Of a stretch of 64,000 bases of DNA, positions 44,084-53,565 are shown one piece after another. This DNA is from Fistulifera solaris (lineage: Eukaryota > Bacillariophyta > Bacillariophyceae > Naviculales > Stauroneidaceae): the NCBI GenBank assembly GCA_030295235.1, contig AP026151.1, positions 186,001-250,000 of the forward strand, read 5' to 3'. Position numbers and translations under genes: made by a program. The number at the start of each line of letters is the position of its first letter. Within the stretch, counting starts at the first letter, position 1. Under the pieces are notes generated by a model. It was not told where the DNA came from. It saw only the letters and a program-made list of their open reading frames with translations, and made no database searches.

Positions 44084-45211
44084 ATGTCAACTTCTCCATG
44101 GATGACACTCCAAGAAGCACGCGATGCATCGTTCGGAAAGGTCGCTTGGTGGAATCTTCCTACACCGGACGGAGAACGCAACACAGTTTCCTCGGATCAA
44201 CAACAACAACCCGTCTGGAAAGGTGTCACCGGCACCATGTACTTGGGTGGATGGAAATCGGGGAAATGGGACGGTCCCGGAGTCTTTTATTTTCCGGATG
44301 GATGTGTCTTATCGGGACGTTGGGAAGACGGTCGGTTGTTGGGAAAAGCGCTGCATGTGTTGTTGCCCGAATCACCGTGCTGGAGGGAGAATCACTGGCC
44401 TCGTTCGTGTTTACTGGATGCTGTGACACAACGACCCCTTCCGTTTGTGTATGTTGGGTGTTATGCCCACTTTCGGATGAACGACGAAGACGCCATTGTC
44501 ATTCTCAAGGACGGAACGGCCCGTCGTGGGCCTTGGCAAGACAATCGACCGGTCGGAAACTGGTGGAAGGATCATGCAGTGATGGAAAGTATAAGTTGGG
44601 AGCAAATGTCGCAATTGTTAGCCTTCAAAGAAGAAGAACCCATCATATCCAGTCTCTCGCCGGTTGCGTGCCCTCCCGCGGTGTCAACCTGTGTGTCCGA
44701 TGAAAGTATTCTATCATCTTCGTCCACTATTCTCAAACCCGACGATTCGTCGTCATCATGGCCGGAAGAATGGGACGGTCAACGCGATGCCGAACGTGCG
44801 ATTGGTGAGTGGCTGACGCAATGGCTTGCTCCCGACGCGAATCCGCACGAAATGCAGTATTATGCCTCCCGATTCTATCACGATGGATTCCATTCCGTCA
44901 CGTGGATTCAACAACATTGCAGTACGGCCGATGTACGTTCGTGGATGAAAAAAGCACACGTCCGCCGTATCGTGCCGCACTTAATAGCGGAACAACGCGT
45001 TCATACGATTGCGGTGTGGTTGCACAAGATTGTGTTGGGATCGCACGTCCACGAATGGGAAGTGTACGAGTATGCGATGCAGTTGGTCGATGAAGGATTG
45101 CTCAGCATTGCGGATATTCGTGAATTTTGTACTCCGGAGGATGTACAAACCTTTGATTGGATGAAACCCTTTCACAAGCGTCGATTGATGGCGCATTTGG
45201 AACATTGTTAA
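44084..45211 (+). CDS. MORN-repeat protein with helical C-terminus
   Basis: Intact single exon, 375 aa. Residues 45-90 hold two MORN-type repeats (TMYLGGWKSGKWDGPGVFYF, PDGCVLSGRWEDGRLLGKAL), followed by a third degenerate one (AIVILKDGTARRGPWQDN). A Ser/Asp-rich linker (residues about 205-235) leads to two similar helical segments of about 60 residues, each ending in a basic helix: MKKAHVRRIVPHL and MKPFHKRRLMAHL. These look like an internal duplication and may be SAM-like. MORN repeats often bind membranes or act as scaffolds. The function here is unknown. The start follows an A-rich leader and is supported by the compact N-terminus. Confidence 0.7.
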   Translation: MSTSPWMTLQEARDASFGKVAWWNLPTPDGERNTVSSDQQQQPVWKGVTGTMYLGGWKSGKWDGPGVFYFPDGCVLSGRWEDGRLLGKALHVLLPESPCWRENHWPRSCLLDAVTQRPLPFVYVGCYAHFRMNDEDAIVILKDGTARRGPWQDNRPVGNWWKDHAVMESISWEQMSQLLAFKEEEPIISSLSPVACPPAVSTCVSDESILSSSSTILKPDDSSSSWPEEWDGQRDAERAIGEWLTQWLAPDANPHEMQYYASRFYHDGFHSVTWIQQHCSTADVRSWMKKAHVRRIVPHLIAEQRVHTIAVWLHKIVLGSHVHEWEVYEYAMQLVDEGLLSIADIREFCTPEDVQTFDWMKPFHKRRLMAHLEHC

Positions 45212-45356
45212 AATGAGATTCAAACAGACCGGGTAACATGGATTGTAGCAGGACGCGACACGAGTGATGTTTCTTTGGTTTCCTTTTAATATTGTAGTAA
45301 TAACACAATCCATTCTTCTATAATTGTTGTATGATTGAATAAATACGTTTGTTTCG

Positions 45357-45965
45357 TTACGCCTGATTGACTTGTCGTACATCACTCGTATCTTTCGCTT
45401 GCCATCCCCTCTGACCTCCTTCGACAAACGGCACAACGCGGCACACCAAATCTCGTCGTTGCAATTGTCGTCCGAGTGTCAAGCATTCTTCCCGTGGCCA
45501 TGTTCCTGTGGTGGTGTTAGTCAGTGAAATAAAGAATAGGATATTCCTTTCATTCAATTCGAACGTACCCAAACACGACATGCCCTGTTCCCGCGCAAAT
45601 TTCGACAATTCGTTCGCTTCTTCTCCCGGCATATCCAACACATACGTCAGACTTCCCGATACATACGAAACGGTAATTTTGGGTTTCTCAAACGTCGATC
45701 CCATGAGCAGAATATGAAATGGATCTTCCATTTCGCGGCTTTCGTTCGCATCGATCAAATATTCCAAATCACCGTAATCGCCATCATCATTCGTGTCATC
45801 AAATCCCATCATTTCTCCTTGTTTCGATTTCGTTTCCGTCGGTGGTTCCATGGTCGTCGCGCCGTGCAAAAACGAAAAAGATCGAGACACGACCGGCGGA
45901 GCAAAGGCCGTTGTCAACGACACAAAAGACAACCCATAGAGGCAAAGTCTCCCTAATTGAATCAT
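45357..45965 (-). CDS. Plastid-targeted ClpS-like protein
   Basis: Two exons (45965-45569 and 45505-45357), joined at CLG|TW by a GTACGT...CACAG intron of 63 bp, 181 aa. The N-terminus has a signal peptide (MIQLGRLCLYGLSFVSL) ending at TTAFAPPVV. This matches the ASAFAP-type cleavage motif with its key Phe that sends proteins into diatom plastids. After an acidic linker the fold DPFHILLMGSTFEKPKI, LDMPGEEANELSKFAREQG, then RREC-like and LQRRDLVCRVVPF resembles the ClpS adaptor, which hands substrates to the Clp protease. It lacks clear N-degron pocket residues, so the adaptor role is tentative. An upstream Met (46010) is in frame, but the shorter start gives the better signal peptide. It is convergent with the MORN gene. 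Confidence 0.55.
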   Translation of the reverse strand: MIQLGRLCLYGLSFVSLTTAFAPPVVSRSFSFLHGATTMEPPTETKSKQGEMMGFDDTNDDGDYGDLEYLIDANESREMEDPFHILLMGSTFEKPKITVSYVSGSLTYVLDMPGEEANELSKFAREQGMSCLGTFELNERNILFFISLTNTTTGTWPREECLTLGRQLQRRDLVCRVVPFVEGGQRGWQAKDTSDVRQVNQA

Positions 45966-46234
45966 GATGATTGAAAGAATAGTTACGAACAGAGATTGTG
46001 AAAGCGACAAGGGGTCGTATTAGCAAACAATCGGAGATCGTTGCCTTTGTAGAAAAGATAGAATGACAACACAAAGTTGCGTTGGTCTTTTCTCGATGAG
46101 GAAGAAAAAGGTTCGGAGAGTGCGGTGTTCGCAGAACTCGAACGCCAGCGAAGTATGATGAAAGCAGTACCGAACGGCAGCTGGCCCGCTGACGTCCCGA
46201 GAAAAGATCGGTGGAGCGTGGCAAGGAACGATGT

Positions 46235-46293
46235 TTACTAGACTATAATCCAAAGTGTTGTCCGTTTTCGCCACGACTGGATTCCAGTCATGA
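46235..46293 (+). repeat. Palindromic repeat family, copy 6
   Basis: TTTACTAGACTATAATCC, AAAGTGTTGTCCGTTTTC, then GCCACGACTGGATTCCAGTCATGA. Very close to copy 9. Confidence 0.65.
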
Positions 46294-46630
46294 ATCAAAT
46301 GTTCGTTTTGCCGCCAATGAGCTGTCAATTGGAATCACTAAAAATTCCTGAAGAGCCTCCTTAGCCCATGTAAGCCCATTCACCAAAATAAATTATAAAA
46401 AAATCAGTGCAGCCAGTCTTTGGAGATTCTAAGACAAAATTGCGATTCTCGTCAATCTCCGTAGTAAATCAGACCTATTCCTTTTCGCTAGGATATTTCA
46501 CGTCTTGAATGTATTTGTGCATTTCAGTGGTACCGGTTAAAGTTGTATCGAAGCGGAACAAAAAAAATAATATTTTGTTGAACAAATGATGCTTATAAAG
46601 ATTGCAAGAAAAATAATTCGTGACAAGAAA

Positions 46631-46680
46631 CCAGTCGTGGTTTCATCCGTATACCAACACTTTGTGCCATAGTCAATAGA
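46631..46680 (-). repeat. Palindromic repeat family, copy 7
   Basis: CCAGTCGTGGTTTCATCCG, ACCAACACTTTGTGCCATAGT: the reverse orientation of the family, opposite to copy 6. Confidence 0.6.
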
Positions 46681-46863
46681 AACCTTCCCTACCCCTACCC
46701 CTACCGTAATATGATGCTTTCAAAAAAACGCCGCACCGTTTTTTTTACCGCGTCCTATTCTTCTGGCCGTTCGTTGCCATCTCTAGAATCTAGACACATT
46801 TGATATTTTGTCATCGTTCAAAGCTTACAAAGTAAATGTAAAGAGAGAAAAGAATACAGAAGA

Positions 46864-47608
46864 ATGAAGGAAGAGCAGCGGCAACACGAAGCTCGTCATC
46901 GGAGACGAAAAGAAGAATTTATGTTAGGGAAACAGTTTGTGGACACGGTCATGTTGGCCGCAAAGAGCTTGGATTCTCAACGCAGCAATAAATCAGCCAA
47001 AGGTTTGACGAAATTCGAAGAACCCGTCTTTCGGAAACATACGTATTACAATTGGACGTACGGAATGATCGCGGGTGTCAGTATAGCCGCCGCACTGGTG
47101 GGAGTGACACGATGGCGGGGTCGCTCCAAGATACGACTCCCCCTCGGCGACCGTATCGGAAGATGCTATTTTACGTGCGACCGCAACCACCACGGCACCC
47201 ATGAAACAACGATCGCTCACGGACGAAATTGTGACCGAAGTCCAAATGATCACTTTTGGTGCGATTGCGGCCGTCACGACGGTCGTCACCGCGTCGCTCT
47301 CGTCCGATTACCGTCGTTTGTTTCATGAATTGGCCGTCGTGCCGTTGCAACCGGGAACATCGTACTTGTGTGCGCACATGTGTCCGCAGTTACTTCAACA
47401 AGCCAAATTCTTGACTCCGGAACAGAAACAGGTGTGGGACGATCCGGAAACCGAAGAATTGGAGAGCATACGCAAAATGGTGTATAATTGTGAACAGCGC
47501 ATGCTATTTGAACAAGATCAACGCTCTCGCTTGAACTTGGATCGAGAGGACCAGGATATAGTTATCGACGTTCCGGAGCCGGGTGTTCCCATTCGCTATC
47601 AGTATTGA
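46864..47608 (+). CDS. Uncharacterised membrane protein, member of a three-copy local family (one frame change)
   Basis: A basic, Glu/Arg-rich start (MKEEQRQHEARHRRRKEEF) is followed by a membrane helix (GMIAGVSIAAALVGVTRW) and, in the next frame, a second one (MITFGAIAAVTTVVTASL). The end holds VVPLQPGTSYLCAHMCPQLL and, later, NCEQRMLFEQDQRSR. The span is 745 bases; one extra base near 47117 (GGGG for GGG) restores a 247-aa protein. The C-P-x-L and (N)C-E-x-R pattern, with VP-L-x-G-x-S before it, is shared with the genes at 50359-51060 and 53566-54542. No known family is recognised. A role at a membrane is all that can be inferred. Confidence 0.55.
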
Positions 47609-48618
47609 ATGAATATATGAGGAAGTAAAGAAGATACGCCTACTACATTCTAAGCTCCCGAGAGCCGAGAGCGTTTTCATTGCAGATTCCTCCACAAAAT
47701 ACAAAAATCGTTGGCCGTGAGTTCAAGTAAGATGATTCGTAAACATTACTCCGTAAACGAATTGCAACAAAGGAAGCTAGAGATCGATAGGGGGCAGATG
47801 GATGCAAAGGCGAAGGTCTCTAGAATTTAAGTCGGTATAAGTCTACGCATTCCAAATTCTTTTCTACGCTTGGAATTGGAAAGCATTGAAGTTGATGGCG
47901 TAGGCAGTAAGGAGAAAGATCGCTCAACGCTAACCTGCAAAGATTGCTTTTCGCTAACGTCTCTACCTGGTAAGGCAAAGAGCTAATTTACTTGGAGCGA
48001 AGGGAAGATGTGACGACGTCATCAGTCATCATGGGTGTTTCGACGTTCGACGACCATTGTCGATTGTCGACGACGACTTGAGCATTGAGCAAGCCTTGAA
48101 TTCAAAAAAGCATAGTCTAATCTAACATCTCTAAAAATCTCTCTAGAGACTAGTTAATCTCTCTCACAAATCTCCAAATTCCCAATATTTCTAACCCACA
48201 CCCACCCTCGTCACTCGTCACCCATCTTCAAATATTTGTTATTGAACGCTAGTATCTTTACATTATAACGCACTATAGAGGAATAAAACGTGAAGAGGGA
48301 TGATGCTGATAAGTTCAATAAGAACGAATCATAGATAGGTTCGACCATGGACCATGGACCATGGGCGTGTGGACTGTGGACGTGGCACGTTCTCATAAGA
48401 TGTATAAGATAGTTATGAGACATAAGACTGTACGTCTGACAGATGGCAGATGACAAAGTGCTTTGAAAATAAATTGTATGCAGCAAATAAAGAAACTGCA
48501 TGAAGGCCACACAGCTCACGGATTCATCCAGGAAAGGCGAATCTTTTTTCAAAGCAGAGCCAAGCAGAGAGCAGCTCTCCATAAACTCACAATTCATTCA
48601 GGGTCGAAAATATTTGCC
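47609..48618. other. Intergenic, nothing recognised
   Basis: 1,010 bp. It includes a pyrimidine-rich stretch (48100-48230) and a short CATGGAC tandem run near 48345. No gene supported. Confidence 0.45.
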
Positions 48619-49970
48619 ATGATGATCTCAAAGTACTTCCTTTTTGGCTTGCTGCTCAATGAAGCTGCTGCTTTTACAGCCGTTACGCACTCTTCCTTGG
48701 CCTTTACTCCTCGAAGCCATACTGCAGCGGATTCCTCCGGTAGCGCTCTTCAAGCAGTTTCTGTGGAGAAGACCAAACACACTCTTTACTACGTCGAGTC
48801 CATTAACCAGATAAAAGACGGGAAGCCACAATGGTCAGAAGAGATCGATGCCTACACATTGACGAACAGCAAGGGAGTGAAGGTTACAGGTATGCCACGC
48901 GGTGCAAATCTTTGTGATCTCACTCTCGGAGACACGAACTATGTCTGGGAGAACAAGGCAGGAGGGGCATATTATGGCCCATTCAGCAACTCTTTTCCTC
49001 TTTCTCGCGGTCTCATTTTGAACGGTGGTGTCCGCTTTGCGGCGGTCACCGCCGAGCATGGTTTGTACTATGACACCGATTGGGAGATGTCTACTGATGT
49101 TTCAGGGGAAGGCGAGGCCAGTATCATCTTTCGGATCCAAGACACCATGGAACAGCGTTTCAAGGTCAAGGACCCCTTTCCGTCGGTCAGTTTAATCGTG
49201 CGGATGGCGCACAGTCAACGACTGCTACTGGACGAATGACCAAGTATCCTGTCACGAACATGATTTTCATTTTCAGAATTACTCTCAAGGACGATGAGGA
49301 CTTTGTTCGCCTATCCATGACTGTTGAGAATCCCACGCGCAAATCATGCAATGCCGAGGCGTGGGTCCCGATGACATTCCCCATCGACAAGAATTCGCAA
49401 ATCCTTTCGCGTCAAGTAACTCGATGGAGGCGCGATGAATGGTGGAATGGATTCGTACCAAACGTAATCAACTGGGCCGACATCAACACTTTCAGCGACG
49501 ACCCGAAAGTTGATTTTAACAAGCCGCTCAGTTGGCCGAAGTCAGGAATCTTTTACGATTTCCCCCACAAGCAAGGCTTGTACCACGGCTGCACCATCGA
49601 CAAACCTGGCAAGGGCATTGTTTACTATGCTCCGGAGGGAAAGCCGCATTACACAAAGATGTGGGGCTGGGGTAATCCCGACAATTTCGTCAGGGAAGAA
49701 GCGGAAAAGAACGATCCCCTCGCGGCAGGACGACCGGCAACGGAATATTACGAGCCATGGAGCAGTGGATTTAACTTTGCATTCTTTCAAACGGCCGAGT
49801 TCAAGCCTATGACAAGGTACAACTGGGAGATCGCCTTAGTGCCCGTTCCCGATGGTCTCGAAAATTCAAAATCGCTCGAAGAAAAGCTTGAGGTCGTTGA
49901 CAACTACATTGATGCTCGCATCGAGAGCCTCTCCACAGTGGCCGACGTGACGGAAACACTTATTGAATAG
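48619..49970 (+). CDS. Secretory or plastid protein with a mutarotase-like beta-sandwich (family uncertain, one frame change)
   Basis: The N-terminus is a signal peptide (KYFLFGLLLNEAAAFTAV) with an AAAFTA site resembling the plastid ASAFAP motif. The remaining 400 residues are beta-rich and Trp/Gly/Tyr-rich: NYVWENKAGGAYYGPFSNS, EAWVPMTFPID, EWWNGFVPN, GIFYDFPHKQGLYHG, HYTKMWGWGNPDNF and FAFFQTAEF. This recalls galactose-mutarotase superfamily (DUF5107-like) sequences, but I cannot prove it. The frame changes near 49168 (TCGGTC, one G missing). The span is one base short of a multiple of three, giving about 450 aa once read through. The second half is open to 49970. Substrate unknown. Confidence 0.5.
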
Positions 49971-50358
49971 GGAAAATTGATTGACACACACAGTCGATTT
50001 GCAATTTAAGCACAGATAAGGCTTTTAAAAAATCAACTTGATTTCATTGTCGTTCCCTGGATTGATTAACTGTACTCCAGCAGGATGAATTGTTTCTTGA
50101 AAGAGGTCGAGCACGCAAAATTGAGGAATTCTCTCTCGTACTATAGCTCTCATCTAACTTTTTCTCGGTCGTTAAGACGAGGCAACAGACTGAAATGAAA
50201 CCATCGTATCATCACCCCTCTTTCGTCTTGGAGCAACTCGCGCATCCGAATCACGAAAGTGGGAAAAGGCCACAATTAAACCTGCGCGAAGAACCGCCGT
50301 TAGGCGCTTCATTTATTTGTCCTTTTCCATCATCACCCAAACTTAGCAATTGAATAAT
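49971..50358. other. Intergenic between convergent genes, nothing recognised
   Basis: 388 bp between the 3' ends of the mutarotase-like gene and the next minus-strand gene. No feature supported. Confidence 0.45.
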
Positions 50359-51060
50359 TCATGAAAAGTCCACATTCTTGGTTTCACAATGATCCGCGAA
50401 CTGCAAATAACAACGCAAATACACATCTTGTACTTGATCTTGACGATACAATTCCACTAAATTGGTGGTCGCAAGTACTTTGTCTTGTTGTAAATTTCGT
50501 TGCCATCGCTCAAGTTCTTTCATAAGAGCCGGGCATATCTGTCGTGTCATGGCCGAAGAAGGATGGGTCGCCGGAAAGTGGGCAATTTGTTCTAACGTTT
50601 GCACACGTCTCCACAAATACACCGTCATACCCAAACACGTACAGGAAGCGATGTCCAAAAAGAGATCAAATCGTTTCCATTTCGTTGATTCTCGCTTCAG
50701 GTCGGCTTGGAACGGAGTAAAGAAGACAGGACTTGGTTTTCGGTGCCATGCCGATGGTTGAAAAGGACTGGCAGACGACGCCAACGGTGGCGATAAGAGA
50801 CGCGGCAGTAAACGGGCTCGCACACTCCTTAATGCGATAAACGACACGATACCAGCACCAACACCACAGAGGGTGTCCCCAGGACCGAATAGACGGTCAA
50901 GGAGAAAGCGGTGTTCTGTAGGAGGAGATGGTTCGTGGAAGGTATGAATCGTTTCCTGCCAAACTCTTTGCAAGGCTGATGAGATTTGCTTTTCTTCCAT
51001 GGGAGTGAGACGTTGACGTCGTGATTGTTTCGCGGTAATACTTCTCGCAGGTGGATTCAT
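50359..51060 (-). CDS. Uncharacterised single-pass membrane protein, second member of the local family
   Basis: Intact single exon, 233 aa. A charged start (MNPPARSITAKQSRRQR) precedes a Gly-rich helix (GDTLCGVGAGIVSFIALRSV) and a second hydrophobic one (LFLDIASCTCLGMTVYLW). The C-terminal third reads IAHFPATHPSSAMTRQICPALMKEL and ends QFADHCETKN. The ICPxLMxEL and FADxCExK blocks match the ICPVVLRELK and FADFGNNCELR blocks of the gene at 53566-54542, and more weakly the gene at 46864. No family is recognised. The two hydrophobic segments suggest an inner-membrane or ER protein. Confidence 0.6.
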   Translation of the reverse strand: MNPPARSITAKQSRRQRLTPMEEKQISSALQRVWQETIHTFHEPSPPTEHRFLLDRLFGPGDTLCGVGAGIVSFIALRSVRARLLPRLLSPPLASSASPFQPSAWHRKPSPVFFTPFQADLKRESTKWKRFDLFLDIASCTCLGMTVYLWRRVQTLEQIAHFPATHPSSAMTRQICPALMKELERWQRNLQQDKVLATTNLVELYRQDQVQDVYLRCYLQFADHCETKNVDFS

Positions 51061-51390
51061 ATTGCAAAAGCAAGCTATAACGTTTCTGATTTGGGTTCAC
51101 AGAGCTTGTGAACATGATGATGTATGGCGAGTGCGGCGAGTGTTTCTCTCGTCGCATAGCAAAAAAATAAAAATAAAAATTCTGTTCGAAGTAGACTACA
51201 AACACCACTCACCCAGATATTCTGCTTACTGATGAAACACCAACAGCTTTTCCCATCTTCGGAGCTTGTTGTCGACAAGCCTTCAGAATTTTCGTCTGCT
51301 TAAAAATAAAAAACTTGTTTTCACTAGACTAAAAAAAACTGGTACCTGGTACCGTACCTGGTATTGTCAAAAAAATGTAAGCATCAACTT

Positions 51391-51414
51391 TCCACGACTG
51401 CTTTTCAGTCATGA
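51391..51414 (+). repeat. Palindromic repeat family, copy 8 (core only)
   Basis: CCACGACTGCTTTTCAGTCATGA, one core without the usual upstream GTGTTG block. Confidence 0.6.
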
Positions 51415-51579
51415 ATGTTTATTCTTTAGGGTAACAAATAACAATATTGCCTACAAATAATTCGTTCTTGAGTTCTTTTAATCATTGCTGTGATAAAATA
51501 GGCTTTATCAGCGATATCATCACACGCCATTAGATTTTTACGTCGAAGAGCCTCGCGAAGAGACTTTGTCTTCTGTTTT

Positions 51580-51637
51580 ATTTACTATTGGCCAAAAATG
51601 TTGTCCGTTTTCCCCACGACTGCATTTCAGTCATGAG
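51580..51637 (+). repeat. Palindromic repeat family, copy 9
   Basis: TTTACTATTGGCCAAAAATG, TTGTCCGTTTTCC, then CCACGACTGCATTTCAGTCATGA, the form closest to the consensus. Confidence 0.65.
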
Positions 51638-51870
51638 CCTCTCTTATTGTTTTCTTCTATTATGGGGCACTTGAAAATTTCGATCTTTCAGATTTTCTGG
51701 ATACGTGGATACATTATCTCCCAGATTTTCTGGAAACGTAAAAACACCATAAATAGGCTCAGATCGCACGCCAACAAATTTGCAAGGTTACTTCGATTGT
51801 CAAAACTTGGTCTAAACATCACGTTTTCATTATTACAAGTATTCACTAATCTTCTTTCATAATCAATAAA

Positions 51871-52353
51871 TCAACGCACCGGAATAAGAGACAGCAGCTT
51901 CTTCGGCTTCTGTTTAGCGGCACACGCGGAGCACTGCGGATAAAACTTTTCCAACATTTCTCCGCCGAAATATTTCACAATCTTGACTCTCCAACGACTG
52001 TGAATGCAAGTACGATCCGGCAAGTAATCAATCTTTTGAATTCCCCACAGAAGAAGTGATAGAATCTTTGATAAAGGGATGACCAGCTTCGCATTTGTGG
52101 CAGCCGTAATCTTCTCCGATCTCTTGTATCTTGGCTTCGACTTTCTTGCGGTTTTTATTGGAAACAAAAGACTCCGTCGAAGGGGCGCGCACGCCCTTTA
52201 CAGCAAATGAACCCGGACGTTCCAGCGTCGCGGTGCGGAAGCTGTGGTAAACAAGACTAGTGCATGAGAACAAAGTGTTTTTCGCGTTTGTGAAACAGAA
52301 GAGTGTCGAACTTACATTCGAGCGAGGACAAGAGTCGGTCGAGTTAAGAACAT
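51871..52353 (-). CDS. Small CxxC protein with presequence-like start, paralogue 1 (one frame change)
   Basis: Exons 52353-52316 and 52241-51871 around a GTAAGT...CACAG intron. The short first exon (MFLTRPTLVLAR) is basic and hydrophobic, like the beginning of a mitochondrial presequence. The body has KVEAKIQEIGEDYGCHKCEAG and, near the end, LEKFYPQCSACAAKQ, two CxxC pairs about 55 residues apart that could bind one zinc. An extra G near 52056 (GGGG for GGG) interrupts the frame; removing it gives 135 aa and a complete frame. The neighbour at 52775-53414 has the same layout and intron position, so the two are a tandem duplicate pair. Function unknown. Confidence 0.6.
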
Positions 52354-52774
52354 CTTTAACCAAGAGAGGTTTTTTGAAATCTTTGGTCGAAATGATGAGC
52401 TTATACAGAAAAGCGAATGCGAGAAACATTGTTGAAACAAAAGAAAAACCGGCCTTTGCACGACTCCTCGACGGAAACGGACAGCCACCACGAACGGCAC
52501 CTCAAGAGCAAATTAGGTTGCGTGAAACAACTGCTAACGGATACACTATGACTAGAGAATGCATAGGAGTATCAAAGATTCGGTCTAGATCGGCCTATGC
52601 AATGGCTTATCATCGGTCGTTTGTTACTACTACGTACTATCTACCGGTTAGAGACGATCGATACTTGATTTACCAGGCTCGAGAGATCCGAGCTTCCTAT
52701 CTGTCATACTTCATAGCTTGACCGTTCACTATTGTGATCAACCATAACCATGGCTCGAAAATCGACACCGGATA
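52354..52774. other. Short intergenic gap between the tandem paralogues
   Basis: 421 bp between two same-strand paralogues. A plus-strand frame (52260-52721) reads antisense through it, but has no support. Confidence 0.4.
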
Positions 52775-53414
52775 TTATTTCCTTGGAACTATTTGTTTGC
52801 AGAATGCAGTATGTTTCTTTGAACATTCGGGGCATTGCGGATAAAGCTGCTGTTTCGTGTCCGTTCCATCGTGCTCCAGTTTCTTCATCATACTGTTGGA
52901 TGGCAAACGATTTGCGCAAAACTTGAATGTTTTGGGTTCGCCACGCAACAAACGATGAAGCAGGTTATATAGCCAAGAGCCAGCGCCGCATGTGTGGCAA
53001 CCATATTTATGCCCAATATCCTGGATCATCTTTCGTTGTTTCGGCGTCGCGTACTTGTTTGTGGCCGGTAAGCTCTTTGCTGCAAATAAACCAGGCTCTC
53101 CGTAGTTCAAAGCACGCTGTACCTGGAAGCGACAGCTATAGGTAATGGTCAGATTTCAACAAATGTGGTGTTGAGAAGCAATATGATCGATATAAATTAC
53201 TTACGCTTGAAGGATGATTTTGCTTAAAGTAACAAACATTCTTAGATAAAGAAGCGACTATGAAAAACGATCGAATTTATGCGAACAGAAAGAAATGGCT
53301 AAGCTCCGGTAAAAATCGTGGAATATACCTTGAATGCGGCGGCCGTATTGGACTGGACGGAATCGGACTGCTGAAAACGGCTTTATTGACAACACGATTC
53401 AAACGACGAGGCAT
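52775..53414 (-). CDS. Small CxxC protein with presequence-like start, paralogue 2
   Basis: Three exons: 53414-53329, 53222-53205 (18 nt) and 53135-52775; 465 nt, 154 aa, no frame break. The N-terminus (MPRRLNRVVNKAVFSS) is Arg/Ser-rich without acids, as in mitochondrial presequences. The body reads QRKMIQDIGHKYGCHTCGAG, then RLPSNSMMKKLEH and LYPQCPECSKKH. The CHxCxAG and YPQCxxC blocks are shared with paralogue 1, which has the same acceptor phase before CRFQV/FRTAT. The 18-nt exon encodes KIILQ plus split codons. A zinc-binding role is inferred from the two CxxC pairs. The order CHTC ... YPQC ... C also occurs in proteins I remember from other eukaryotes but cannot name. Confidence 0.65.
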
Positions 53415-53565
53415 ACGTTCACCTTGTGCTGTACATAACTATGCTCCCATATAAATTTAAATAGCTTCTCCTTCATCATACTGAGTTCCTAGCGTCAGCT
53501 GCCACAGCAAGTTCGACGCCTTTGATGCGGCGATTGCTATAGTATTTATATCCGCAATCTTTGAT

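Larger units (their letters stand above)
46011..46863. other. Intergenic region with two palindromic repeat copies
   Basis: 853 bp between divergent genes. It contains family copies at 46235-46293 and 46631-46680, arranged in opposite orientation about 340 bp apart, and a (CTACCC)-type run near 46690. No gene supported. Confidence 0.5.
51061..51870. other. Intergenic region with palindromic repeat copies
   Basis: 810 bp. It carries family copies at 51391-51414 and 51580-51637 and two CAGATTTTCTGGA motifs (near 51690 and 51725), the reverse complement of motifs near 390 and 435. A GGTACC-rich palindromic run lies near 51340. Confidence 0.5.

Noticed and set aside
471-51637. CRISPR-like array from the short palindromic repeats
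   Set aside because: Copies are dispersed over 51 kb in both orientations with unequal spacing, and the genome is eukaryotic.
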